This document shows positions 44,471 to 53,574 of a stretch of 64,000 bases of DNA, one piece after another. The stretch's first letter is position 1, and each line of letters opens with the position of its first letter. Made by a program: the position numbers and the translations under genes. This DNA comes from Paraburkholderia bryophila (GTDB lineage Bacteria; Pseudomonadota; Gammaproteobacteria; Burkholderiales; Burkholderiaceae): the NCBI RefSeq assembly GCF_003269035.1, contig NZ_QLTK01000019.1, forward strand, positions 1-64,000. The letters are read 5' to 3'. The notes below the pieces were generated by a model, which was given only the letters and a program-made list of their open reading frames with translations, searched no databases and was not told where the DNA came from.

Positions 44471-45637
44471 GTGGTCCCCGCTTCGCCTCCGGGCGCGCCT
44501 TATTACGTGACGAATCTCGCCCAAACGCCGCTCTCCGACCGCCTTCGCTCGCTCGTCGACACTGTCCAGCACAACGAGCGCACGCTGCGCCGTTTCCAGA
44601 ATGTCGAATTGCGTTTGATCGGCGCGCAGGATTTCGCGTCTTTTCTCGACACCTTGTTCAGCCATCTGCCGCAGGAATTTTCGCTGGCCAGCGTGACGCT
44701 GTGGCTCGACGACCGTGCACCGATGCTGCTCGAATTACTCGAGCCGAGCGCTATGCGCGCACTCGATCAGTCGGGTTTGAAGACCTCGCGTGAAGGGGGG
44801 CTCGCGGCGCAGGGTCTGTGCGACGAAGGCCGACCCTGGCTGGGCCGGCCTGCTGAACTGGATGACGCCGTGTGCCGCGCATTTTTCGGCGATGGAGGGA
44901 CGCACGCCAGTAGTACGCACGACAGCGCCACACCGGCCAGCGCGATTCTGCTGCCGCTCGCCGCAGGCGACACCGTCAGCGGCTATCTGTGCCTCGGCAG
45001 CGACGACCCGCAGCGTTTCGGCGAAGGCCTGGCCACCGATATTCTGGAGCGCTTCGCGAGCATCGTGACCGCGAGTCTCGACAATGTCGCGCATCGCGAG
45101 CGGCTCAAGCAACTCGGCATGACCGACTCGCTGACGGGGCTCGCCAATCGCCGCTATTTCGACGAACGGCTGCGCGAAGAGATCATGCGCGCGGCCCGTT
45201 ATGGCGTGCCGGTAGCGTGCCTGTTTATCGACATCGACAGTTTCAAGCGGATCAACGACACCTACGGGCACCAGACCGGCGACCGCGCGTTGGCGGCGGT
45301 GGCGGCCTGCGTTCGTCAGCAGGTGCGTCTGGGCGATACCGTCGCGCGGTATGGCGGCGAAGAATTCGCGGCACTGCTGCAAGGCGATCGGGCCGATGCG
45401 CTGACGGTTGCCGAGCGCGTGCGGCTCGCGGTCGAACGGCTCGCCTTGCAGGACGATCACGGCGAGCGCATTGCGCTGACCGTGTCGATCGGCGTGGCGG
45501 CGCGTACGATTGGCGGTGCGCCGGCCGACGCGATCACGCACGGCCGCACGATGATGGAAGAAGCCGATCGTGCGATGTATCAGGCCAAACGCAACGGCCG
45601 CAATCGTATCGAGGCCATGGCAAGAGCGGGCGATTGA
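44471..45637 (+). CDS. Diguanylate cyclase with N-terminal DUF484-like GAF domain
   Basis: 388 residues, starting at GTG. The N-terminal 210 residues resemble DUF484/GAF (LRRFQNVELRLIGAQDFASF). The GGDEF domain has GGEEF at 295-299, and RLGD at 286-289, five residues before, is an intact inhibitory I-site. It makes cyclic di-GMP and should be product-inhibited. A link to the nearby exopolysaccharide operon is plausible because c-di-GMP drives polymer production, but this is inference. Confidence 0.9.
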   Translation: MVPASPPGAPYYVTNLAQTPLSDRLRSLVDTVQHNERTLRRFQNVELRLIGAQDFASFLDTLFSHLPQEFSLASVTLWLDDRAPMLLELLEPSAMRALDQSGLKTSREGGLAAQGLCDEGRPWLGRPAELDDAVCRAFFGDGGTHASSTHDSATPASAILLPLAAGDTVSGYLCLGSDDPQRFGEGLATDILERFASIVTASLDNVAHRERLKQLGMTDSLTGLANRRYFDERLREEIMRAARYGVPVACLFIDIDSFKRINDTYGHQTGDRALAAVAACVRQQVRLGDTVARYGGEEFAALLQGDRADALTVAERVRLAVERLALQDDHGERIALTVSIGVAARTIGGAPADAITHGRTMMEEADRAMYQAKRNGRNRIEAMARAGD

Positions 45638-45692
45638 GTCAAACCCGAATCGAACTCGAGCCAAACCCGAACCAGCTCCCGCCCCAACCCCC

Positions 45693-47426
45693 TCAAGTCT
45701 CCGGCGCATCCGGCGGCACGCCCAGCAACTGCAGTGCGCCGCCCGTCACGCCGCTGAACACCGGACCGGCCACCGTCCCCCCATAAAACGATTTGCCCGC
45801 CGGGTCGTCGATCATCACGGCCACGACCAGGCGCGGGTCGCTCATCGGCGCCATGCCGACAAAGAGCGCCCGGTAGCGGTTTTTTGCGTAGGTCGCGCCG
45901 ATCTGTTTGCGCGCCGTGCCGGTCTTGCCGCCGATCCGGTAACCCGCGACCGTCGCGGCGCGGCCCGTGCCGCCGATACCCGTGGCCATTTCCAGCATCG
46001 AACGGATCGCGCGCGCGGTGGCCGGCGTGGTCACCGCGTGGCCCTGATCGGCGGATTGCGCCGTGGTGTCCGCGCTGCCGCGCACCAGACTCACACGATG
46101 CATCGTGCCGTTGCCGGCGTAAGCGGTGTAGACCTGCGCGAGTTGCAGCAGCGAAGTGGACAGCCCGTAGCCATACGCCATGGTCGCCTGTTCGATCGGA
46201 CGCCAGCGTTGATACGGACGCACCTTGCCCGACGCCACGCCGGGAAAGGTGAGGGCGGGCCGCAAACCGAGCCCGTATTCCTGGTATTTGTTCCAGATCG
46301 TTTCGGCCGGCAGATTCAGCGCGAGTTTGGCGAGCGCGATGTTGCTCGATTTCTGCACGGCCTCCGCGACGGTCATCGCGCCGTGATTCGACGTGTCGTG
46401 AATCACGGCTGGCCCGATCTTGTACCAGCCGGGCGCTGTATCGATGACGCTCTGCGGCCGCACCTTGCCTTCGTCGATCGACAACGCGACGACCACCGGC
46501 TTGATCGTCGAGCCCGGCTCGAAGGTATCGACGACCGCGCGATTGCGCAGTTGCCGCCCGGTCAGACGCGCGCGGTCGTTGGGATCGAAGCTCGGATAGT
46601 TGGCGAGCGCGAGAATCTCGCCGTTGCGTGCGTCGAGCACGACCACGCTGCCCGCCTCGGCGTGATGTCTGGCGATCGCCTCCTTCAACTGCGCATAAGC
46701 GAGCTGCTGAATGCGCCGGTCGATCGTCAGATGGATGGTGTCGCCGTTCTGCGCCGGCACCAGCGGCCGGGTCTCGGACACGACGCGGCCCAGCCGGTCG
46801 CGGATCACTTCGCGCTGGCCGGGCACGCCGAGCAGTTGCTCGTTGGCGGCCAGCTCGACACCTTCCTGGCCGTTGTCCTCGATATCGGTGAAGCCGACCA
46901 CGTGCGCCGCGGATTCCCCTTCGGGGTAGAAGCGCTTCGAGTCCGCGATCTGCGTGATGCCGGCAAGGCCCAGCCTGGACAGATGCGCGGCGGTATCGGC
47001 ATCCACCTGGCGCTTGAGCAGCACGAAGGTTTTGTCGCCGCTTAAGCGCCGGCGCAGTTCCTCCCGCGGCAGATCGAGCAGCTTCGACAGCGGCGCGAAC
47101 GCGGCTTCGTCGATCAGCTTGGGCGAGGCCCAGATTTCATAAGTGGCGAGACTGACGGCGAGCATCGAGCCGTTGCGATCGACGATCCGCCCGCGCGTCG
47201 CGTCGAGTTCAAGGGTGCGCTGATAGCGTTTTTGCCCCTGATCGACGTAGAAATCCTGGTTCACCACCTGAATCCAGAACGCGCGGCCCGCCAGCGACGC
47301 GAACGCGGCGAACATCAGCACGACGACGAGTTTCGAGCGCCACATCGGCAAGCGCGCGGCCAGCAACGGGTTCTTCGCGACCGGCGCGTAGGGGTCCTGC
47401 GACGGCGACTTCTTCTTCTGGGTCAT
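45693..47426 (-). CDS. Peptidoglycan transpeptidase (FtsI/PBP3-like penicillin-binding protein)
   Basis: 577 residues: short cytoplasmic tail, one membrane span (about 29-48), dimerisation domain and transpeptidase. The motifs are EPGSTIKP (SxxK), KSSNIA (SxN) and GGKTGTARK (KTG). It lies outside a division and cell wall cluster, next to a TRIC-type channel, so it looks like a second copy of FtsI rather than the essential one. It cross-links septal peptidoglycan. Confidence 0.9.
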   Translation of the reverse strand: MTQKKKSPSQDPYAPVAKNPLLAARLPMWRSKLVVVLMFAAFASLAGRAFWIQVVNQDFYVDQGQKRYQRTLELDATRGRIVDRNGSMLAVSLATYEIWASPKLIDEAAFAPLSKLLDLPREELRRRLSGDKTFVLLKRQVDADTAAHLSRLGLAGITQIADSKRFYPEGESAAHVVGFTDIEDNGQEGVELAANEQLLGVPGQREVIRDRLGRVVSETRPLVPAQNGDTIHLTIDRRIQQLAYAQLKEAIARHHAEAGSVVVLDARNGEILALANYPSFDPNDRARLTGRQLRNRAVVDTFEPGSTIKPVVVALSIDEGKVRPQSVIDTAPGWYKIGPAVIHDTSNHGAMTVAEAVQKSSNIALAKLALNLPAETIWNKYQEYGLGLRPALTFPGVASGKVRPYQRWRPIEQATMAYGYGLSTSLLQLAQVYTAYAGNGTMHRVSLVRGSADTTAQSADQGHAVTTPATARAIRSMLEMATGIGGTGRAATVAGYRIGGKTGTARKQIGATYAKNRYRALFVGMAPMSDPRLVVAVMIDDPAGKSFYGGTVAGPVFSGVTGGALQLLGVPPDAPET

Positions 47427-47451
47427 GGGGTGCGGATAACGTACAGCTCGA

Positions 47452-48075
47452 TTAACTTGCGCCGCCCGAATCGGCGGCGGTGAACACCTTCAGTTGCCAG
47501 CGGAACCGCACGGCCAGCATGCGCACCGCAAAGCCGCCCGACAGCACCGCGACGGAGGCCGGCCCGGCCTCCATGCCGCAGCTTTGCAATCCCACGTACA
47601 GCGCACCGGCACCGAGTGCGATGCTGGCGTACAACTCCTGACGCAACACCAGCGGGATCTGGTTGCACAGCAGGTCGCGCAACATGCCGCCGCACACGCC
47701 GGTGATTGCGCCGGCCAGCACCACGATCGCGGGGCTCACCTCCAGCGTGGCGGCCACGTCGCAGCCGATCACGGTGAAGGCGATCAGGCCGATGGCGTCG
47801 ACGGTCACGAACAGCCATTGCCAGTTGCGCAGCCACTTCGCCCCGGCCGCCGCCACCGACGCCGCCCCGATTGTAATAAGAACGTAATCTGGATGCGAGA
47901 TCCATGCAAGCGGATAGTGACCGAGCAGGACGTCGCGCACCGTGCCGCCGCCGAGCGCGGTGACGGTGCCGACGAGGCACAAACCGAAGCGGTCCATGCC
48001 GCGGCGCATGCCCATCAGTGCGCCGGACATGGCTTCGGCGACGATCGCAATGAGGTAAAGGAGATGGAGCAACAT
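47452..48075 (-). CDS. Trimeric intracellular cation channel (TRIC/UPF0126) family protein
   Basis: 207 residues with six to seven hydrophobic segments and the paired repeats LGGGTVRDVLLGHYPLAW and GVCGGMLRDLLCNQIPLVL, the family's two GGxxRD motifs. Bacterial members conduct monovalent cations. It is 25 bases upstream of the penicillin-binding protein in the same direction, so the two may be co-transcribed. Confidence 0.9.
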   Translation of the reverse strand: MLLHLLYLIAIVAEAMSGALMGMRRGMDRFGLCLVGTVTALGGGTVRDVLLGHYPLAWISHPDYVLITIGAASVAAAGAKWLRNWQWLFVTVDAIGLIAFTVIGCDVAATLEVSPAIVVLAGAITGVCGGMLRDLLCNQIPLVLRQELYASIALGAGALYVGLQSCGMEAGPASVAVLSGGFAVRMLAVRFRWQLKVFTAADSGGAS

Positions 48076-48314
48076 GACGGCGAGCCTTGACGGAGCGGCG
48101 CGCGGCGCAGGTGCCCAGACGGGGGCCGCTGCATGACGCGCGTTTGAAAAGCCGCCATTATCGTAAGCGACCCGTCAGGATGAAAATCGCTTAAGCCGAA
48201 TTCGGCTAGGCCAAATTCGGCTTAAGTTGATTGCGGTTCGAAATGGGGTCGGCGTTTGCCGAATCGGCCGGGCGCAGTGCCGTCGATCGAGACACGAGTG
48301 CGCGAACTGCGCGG

Positions 48315-48353
48315 GCATAAAAAAACCGCGCGGACTTGAAAAATCCGCGCGGC
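48315..48353 (-). terminator. Terminator of the chemoreceptor gene
   Basis: On the minus strand CCGCGCGGA and TCCGCGCGG pair around TTTTTCAAG and are followed by TTTTTTTATG. It is about 140 bases past the stop of the chemoreceptor gene at 48496. Confidence 0.75.
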
Positions 48354-48399
48354 TGCTTCGTTCGATTGATGCGTCGACTCCGACGCGGCGTGTTAAAGG

Positions 48400-48434
48400 G
48401 GCGCTCTCCGCCTGTAGAGCGCCTTCTTTTTGTG
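48400..48434 (+). terminator. Plus-strand terminator with no plus-strand gene upstream
   Basis: GGCGCTCT pairs with AGAGCGCC around CCGCCTGT, followed by TTCTTTTTGTG. Read on the plus strand this is a proper rho-independent terminator. The nearest plus-strand gene ends 2.8 kb away, so it may end a small RNA starting in 48080-48380. Confidence 0.55.
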
Positions 48435-48495
48435 TTGCGCTCCTGCCGCGCCGCCAGACCGCCCGGTTAGCGTGCGGCGAGTCCCGAACGCTGCA

Positions 48496-50037
48496 TCAGG
48501 CCGGCAACGCGAAACTCGAAATGGCTTCCCGCAACACTCCCACCTGGTCTTTCAGCGAATGCGCCGCCGCGGCCGCCTCTTCAACCAGCGCCGCGTTCTG
48601 CTGCGTGACCTGATCCATCTCGCCCACGGCGCGATTCACCTGCTCGATACCCGCGCTCTGTTCGCGCGACGCATTGCTGATCTCCTCGAGAATCTCGTTC
48701 ACGCGGCGCACCGACTGCACGATCTCGCCCATCGTCGAACCCGCATTCGCGACCAGCGAGGCACCGGCTTCCACCGTGCCGGTCGAGGTTTCGATCAGTG
48801 CCTTGATTTCCTTCGCCGCCGTCGCCGAGCGTTGCGCGAGGCTGCGCACTTCTGCGGCCACCACCGCGAAACCGCGGCCCTGCTCACCCGCCCGCGCCGC
48901 TTCCACCGCGGCATTCAACGCGAGAATATTGGTTTGAAACGCAATGCCGTCGATCACGCCGATGATGTCGCCGATCTGCCGCGAGCTGGTGGTGATCTCG
49001 CCCATCGTGCGAACCACGTCGTCGACCACACGGCTGCCGCGCGTCGCGACATCCGCGGCCTGCCCGGCCAGTTGCGCGGCCTGCAGCGCGCTGTCCGCGT
49101 TCTGCTTCACGTTGACCGTCATCTGATCCATGCTCGACGCCGTTTGCACGAGCGCCGCGGCCTGTTCCTCGGTGCGTTGCGACAGATCCGTGTTGCCGGC
49201 GGCGATTTCCGTCGCGCCGATATTGATGTTGTCGGTGCCGAGACGCACGCGCGACACCGTGTCGACGAGACCGGCCTGCATGGTCTGCAACGCATGCAGC
49301 AGGCTGCCGGTGTGGTCCGAATCGACCGGTACGCGCGTCGCGAGATTGCCGCGCGCCATCAGTTGCGCGTGTTCGACGGCCACTTCGAGATCGCCGCCAA
49401 GCGTGCGGCGAATGCTGCGCAATACCAGCAGCATGACGGCCGTGGCGATCGCACCGAGCGTCACGGTAATCACGAGCCAGCGCAGCAGATTCGCGTAGAA
49501 CGCGCTTTGCACGTCGTCCATATACATGCCGGTGACGATGTACCAGTCCCACGGCGCGAAGTGCAGCGAGAAGCTGGTTTTCGCTACCGGTTTATCGCTG
49601 CCCGGCTTGGACCACAAATAATCGACGAAGCCGCCGCCTTCATGATTACCCGCGTTGACGATATCGACGAACAGATGATTGCCCGCCGGATCGGTGAACT
49701 GTGCCATGTTTTTGCCGTTCAGCTCTTTCTTGATCGGGTGCATCAGCATGACCGGCTGCGAATCGTTGACGGAGATATAGCCGTCCTTGCCGTAGCGCAT
49801 TGCGCCAAGGGTGTCGAGCGCCTGTTTTTTGGCTTCATCTTCGGTGATCGTGTGTTGCTGCGCCATCGTGTAGTAACGCGTCACGATGTGGTTGGCCTGG
49901 TCGATCAGCGAGGTTAATTGGTCGCGGCGGTCCGAAATCATCGAGGCACGGTTTTGCCATGCGCCGAAGCCGCCGATCAGAATCAGACCGATCCAGAGAA
50001 CGGCGATCATTGAGGCCAGTTTTTTGTTCAGAGTCAT
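48496..50037 (-). CDS. Methyl-accepting chemotaxis protein
   Basis: 513 residues from MTLNKKLAS. A membrane span (about 9-28) leads to a periplasmic sCache_2-like sensor with APWDWYIVTGMYMDD, then a second span (about 184-206), HAMP and the signalling domain. The hairpin tip (about IARAGEQGRGFAVVAAEVR region) is typical. It senses an unidentified small molecule and steers the flagellar system. No adaptor gene is nearby. Confidence 0.92.
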   Translation of the reverse strand: MTLNKKLASMIAVLWIGLILIGGFGAWQNRASMISDRRDQLTSLIDQANHIVTRYYTMAQQHTITEDEAKKQALDTLGAMRYGKDGYISVNDSQPVMLMHPIKKELNGKNMAQFTDPAGNHLFVDIVNAGNHEGGGFVDYLWSKPGSDKPVAKTSFSLHFAPWDWYIVTGMYMDDVQSAFYANLLRWLVITVTLGAIATAVMLLVLRSIRRTLGGDLEVAVEHAQLMARGNLATRVPVDSDHTGSLLHALQTMQAGLVDTVSRVRLGTDNINIGATEIAAGNTDLSQRTEEQAAALVQTASSMDQMTVNVKQNADSALQAAQLAGQAADVATRGSRVVDDVVRTMGEITTSSRQIGDIIGVIDGIAFQTNILALNAAVEAARAGEQGRGFAVVAAEVRSLAQRSATAAKEIKALIETSTGTVEAGASLVANAGSTMGEIVQSVRRVNEILEEISNASREQSAGIEQVNRAVGEMDQVTQQNAALVEEAAAAAHSLKDQVGVLREAISSFALPA

Positions 50038-50661
50038 AGCAATGGCTTGTTGCTTTCGCAAGGTGGTCGGTCAGGTTTGGGTTCGCTGATGGGCATTCAG
50101 CGAGTCGCTTGTCGCTGACTGTGTTTACGGCTTGTCGGGATCGAAACCGCAGGGGAGGGGAAACCCGCTGTGTCGCGATTGCATTTGTCTTACCAAATAA
50201 GCGCTGAGCCGGCGCGACGATGTTTTTATACGCCGGGTGAAACAAATGTTTTTGATTTATATCGGGTTGTTAATTTTTTCTGTATGCGGTGCATTGCCGC
50301 CGACGTCGTGCGATTAAAGTGGCTGAAAAATAAAATCCCATCAAAATAAATGGATTATTCAGCGAGGCAGATTGGCTCGCGCCCGCTTGTCTGCAAAAAA
50401 CCAGACGTGCGCCCCGGTCGCCCGAGCCCCGCCTGGTCGCCGGCCTTTGCGTCAAAACCGCACATAACGCCAATAAATAGCAAATCCGTCAACGCGGCTC
50501 GAAAATGCAAAAAACGACACAATTTTCCACTTAATCGCAAGAAATGCGGGCTGAAGTCGTCGGAAAGACGAATTAATAAAAATTCCGCTATAGTCGCCAT
50601 TTTCCAGTCGCCAGCCGGGCAAAAAAGAGCGCCAATAAGCCCGCCATCAGGAGTAAAGAAC
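50038..50661. promoter_or_regulatory. 624-base upstream region of the AEP operon
   Basis: The region is AT-richer than the surrounding sequence, with runs such as TTTTTGATTTATAT (50251) and AATAAAAATTCCGC (50571). TATAGT at 50589-50594 is a plausible -10 box upstream of aepX; the -35 match is poor. The long in-frame opening from 50350 is not coding. No gene or repeat otherwise. Confidence 0.4.
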
Positions 50662-52377
50662 ATGAATGCCCGCGAACCCGCTTTCGTCCCCACGTCCCGT
50701 AGCGCGCGTCTGCGCCAGATGCTCGTCAGCAACGAACTCGAATTCATGATGGAAGCCCATAACGGCCTCTCCGCGCGCATCGTTCGCGAAGCCGGTTTCA
50801 AGGCGATCTGGGGCTCGGGCCTCGCGATCTCCGCGCAATTCGGCGTGCGCGACAACAACGAAGCGAGCTGGACCCAGGTCGTGGACAACCTCGAATTCAT
50901 GGCCGACGCCAGCGACCTGCCGATCCTGCTGGACGGCGATACCGGCTACGGCAACTTCAACAACGTGCGCCGTCTCGTGCGCAAGCTCGAACAACGCGGC
51001 ATTGCCGGCGTGTGTATCGAAGACAAGCAGTTCCCGAAGACCAATAGCTTCATTAACGGCGAAGCGCAGCCGCTCGCCGATATGGACGAGTTCTGCGGCA
51101 AGATCAAGGCCGGTAAGGACTCGCAGTCGGACGAGAATTTCTCGATCGTGGCGCGCGTCGAAGCGCTGATCGCCGGCTGGGGCATGGACGAAGCGCTGCG
51201 CCGCGCGGAAGCGTACCGGCAAGCCGGCGCGGATGCGATCCTGATTCACAGCAAGCTGTCGCGTCCCGACGAAATCCTCGAATTCGCGCGCGAATGGGCC
51301 GGCCGCGGCCCGCTCGTGATCGTGCCGACCAAGTACTACAGCACGCCGACCGAAGTGTTCCGCGAAGCGGGCATCAGCACGGTGATCTGGGCGAACCATC
51401 TGATCCGCGCGGCGACCTCGGCCATGCAAGCCGTCGCCAAGGAGATTCATTCGAGCGAAACGCTCGTCAACGTTGAAGACAGCATTGCCGCCGTCAACGA
51501 GATCTTCCGTTTGCAAGACGCCGACGAGTATTCGGAAGCGGAAGACCGCTATCTGTCGAGCGCGTCGGCGGGTTCCGCCGTGGTGCTCGCCGCGAGCCGC
51601 GGCAAGGGCCTCGAAGCCGTCACCGAGGACCGTCCGAAAGTGATGCTGCCGATCGCCGGCAAGCCGCTGCTGCGCTGGCTCGTCGACGCGTTCAAGAAGC
51701 AGGGCGTCAACGACATTACGGTGGTGGGCGGGTATCGCGCCGATGCGATCGACACGGCCGGCATCAAGCTGGTGGTCAACGAACAGCACGCGCAAAGCGG
51801 CGAACTCGCTTCGCTCGCCTGCGCTGCGGCCAAGCTGTCGGGCGACACGGTGATCTCGTACGGCGACCTGCTGTTCCGCAGCTATATCCTGCGCGATCTG
51901 GTGGAGAGCGAAGCGGCCTTCAGCGTGGTGGTCGATTCGTCGCTGACCGAGGCGGAAAACGCCAGCGTGCGCGATTTCGCGTGGTGCTCGGCGGGTGACG
52001 ATCGCGGTCTGTTCGGGAACAAGGTGACGCTGCGTCACGTGTCGAGCGGGCAGGAAGCGTCGTCGGCCATCGCATCGCAAACGCCGCATGGCCGCTGGGT
52101 CGGTCTGCTGAACGTGCGCGAAGCGGGTCAGCCGCGTCTGGCGGCGGTGTTGAGCCAGTTGCAGGCGCGCGCGGATTTCGCCACGCTCGATATGCCCGCG
52201 CTGCTGAACGCGCTGATCGAAGCGGGTGAGTCGATCGAAGTGCAGTACGTGCACGGCCACTGGCGCGGTGTGAACGACCTGGAAGATTTCCGTCGCGCCG
52301 GCGACTTCGCGCATGCGCAAGCGCCGTTCGCGGCCAACGTTGCCGCCACGGACGCCGCGAGCGGAGCCGCGCAATGA
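50662..52377 (+). CDS. aepX: Phosphoenolpyruvate mutase fused to a nucleotidyltransferase
   Basis: 571 residues from the ATG after AGGAGTAAAG. The first 290 residues are PEP mutase, shown by EDKQFPKTNS at 120-129 (EDK-X5-NS signature), LLDGDTGYGN and related strands. It turns PEP into phosphonopyruvate, committing to phosphonate synthesis. From about residue 304 an NTP-transferase domain begins (VVLAASRGKG ... DRPKVMLPIAGKP); the lysine of the PK motif is kept, but the GxGxR loop is degenerate. It may activate AEP with CTP, like PntC. The decarboxylase gene overlaps it by four bases. Confidence 0.93.
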   Translation: MNAREPAFVPTSRSARLRQMLVSNELEFMMEAHNGLSARIVREAGFKAIWGSGLAISAQFGVRDNNEASWTQVVDNLEFMADASDLPILLDGDTGYGNFNNVRRLVRKLEQRGIAGVCIEDKQFPKTNSFINGEAQPLADMDEFCGKIKAGKDSQSDENFSIVARVEALIAGWGMDEALRRAEAYRQAGADAILIHSKLSRPDEILEFAREWAGRGPLVIVPTKYYSTPTEVFREAGISTVIWANHLIRAATSAMQAVAKEIHSSETLVNVEDSIAAVNEIFRLQDADEYSEAEDRYLSSASAGSAVVLAASRGKGLEAVTEDRPKVMLPIAGKPLLRWLVDAFKKQGVNDITVVGGYRADAIDTAGIKLVVNEQHAQSGELASLACAAAKLSGDTVISYGDLLFRSYILRDLVESEAAFSVVVDSSLTEAENASVRDFAWCSAGDDRGLFGNKVTLRHVSSGQEASSAIASQTPHGRWVGLLNVREAGQPRLAAVLSQLQARADFATLDMPALLNALIEAGESIEVQYVHGHWRGVNDLEDFRRAGDFAHAQAPFAANVAATDAASGAAQ

Positions 52378-53537
52378 TCGAGGCAGCACAGTTCGTCGAA
52401 GCGGCGCGCACGCGCGGCTTCGACTGGTATGCGGGCGTGCCGTGTTCGTATCTGACGCCGTTCATCAATTACGTGTTGCAGGACGAATCGCTGCACTATG
52501 TGTCGGCGGCGAATGAAGGCGACGCGGTCGCGTTGATCGCGGGCGTCACGCTCGGCGCGCAAAACGGCCGGCGCGGCATCACGATGATGCAGAACTCCGG
52601 GCTCGGCAACGCCGTGAGCCCGTTGACCTCGCTGACGTGGACGTTCCGTTTGCCGCAACTGCTGATCGTCACGTGGCGCGGTCAGCCGGGTGTGGCCGAC
52701 GAGCCGCAGCATGCGCTGATGGGCCCGGTCACGCCGCAGATGCTGGAGACCATGGACATTCCGTGGGAGACCTTCCCGACCGAGGCCGACGCGATCGGCC
52801 CGGCGCTGGATCGCGCGATCGCTCATATGGACGAAACCGGCCGGCCGTACGCGCTCGTCATGCAAAAGGGCAGCGTGGCGCCTTACGAGTTGAAGGACAG
52901 CGGCGCGGGCGAGCGCCGCGTGCCGGTGCAGGCGCGTTCGACATTCCGGAACGTCGCGGCGAACGAACTCGCGTCGCGTCACGACGCGTTGCAGAAAGTG
53001 ATCGCGCATACGCCGCTGGAATCGACGGTTGTGCTCGCATCGACCGGTTTTTGCGGGCGCGAACTCTACGCGATCGACGACCGTGCGAACCAGCTCTACA
53101 TGGTCGGCTCGATGGGCTGCGTGACGCCGTTCGCGCTGGGGCTCGCGCTGTCGCGTCCAGACCTGCACGTAGTCGCGCTCGACGGTGACGGCGCGGCGCT
53201 GATGCGCATGGGCGCGTTCGCGACGCTCGGTGCTTACGGCCCCGCGAATCTCACGCACGTGCTGCTCGACAACGGCGCGCACGATTCCACCGGCGGCCAG
53301 GCGACGGTGTCGTCGCAGGTGTCGTTCGCGGGCGTGGCTGCCGCGTGCGGTTACGCGTCGGCGGTTGAAAGCGACGACGTCGGCGTGCTGGACGAACTGT
53401 TGGGCGGTGCGCCGCTCGACGGTCCGCGCTTCGCGCGTCTGGCGATTCGCCGTGGCACGCCCGACGGCCTGCCGCGTCCCACCATCACGCCGCCCGATGT
53501 CAAGACGCGTCTGATGCGCCACATCGGCGCTGCTTAA
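52374..53537 (+). CDS. aepY: Phosphonopyruvate decarboxylase
   Basis: 387 residues. The thiamine-diphosphate motif begins GDGAALMRMG (about residue 270) and runs to LDN, and the N-terminal substrate half (YAGVPCSYLTPFIN, NEGDAVALIAGV) matches the family. It turns phosphonopyruvate into phosphonoacetaldehyde, the step that pulls the unfavourable mutase reaction forward. It overlaps aepX by four bases (ATGA). Confidence 0.92.
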   Translation: MIEAAQFVEAARTRGFDWYAGVPCSYLTPFINYVLQDESLHYVSAANEGDAVALIAGVTLGAQNGRRGITMMQNSGLGNAVSPLTSLTWTFRLPQLLIVTWRGQPGVADEPQHALMGPVTPQMLETMDIPWETFPTEADAIGPALDRAIAHMDETGRPYALVMQKGSVAPYELKDSGAGERRVPVQARSTFRNVAANELASRHDALQKVIAHTPLESTVVLASTGFCGRELYAIDDRANQLYMVGSMGCVTPFALGLALSRPDLHVVALDGDGAALMRMGAFATLGAYGPANLTHVLLDNGAHDSTGGQATVSSQVSFAGVAAACGYASAVESDDVGVLDELLGGAPLDGPRFARLAIRRGTPDGLPRPTITPPDVKTRLMRHIGAA

Positions 53538-53574
53538 CGCGCAACGCGCACAACGTACAAGTCAAGGAGCGCTC

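Noticed and set aside
50350..50661. Longer N-terminus for PEP mutase
   Set aside because: It reads a basic, non-family sequence and the AGGAG site lies just before 50662.
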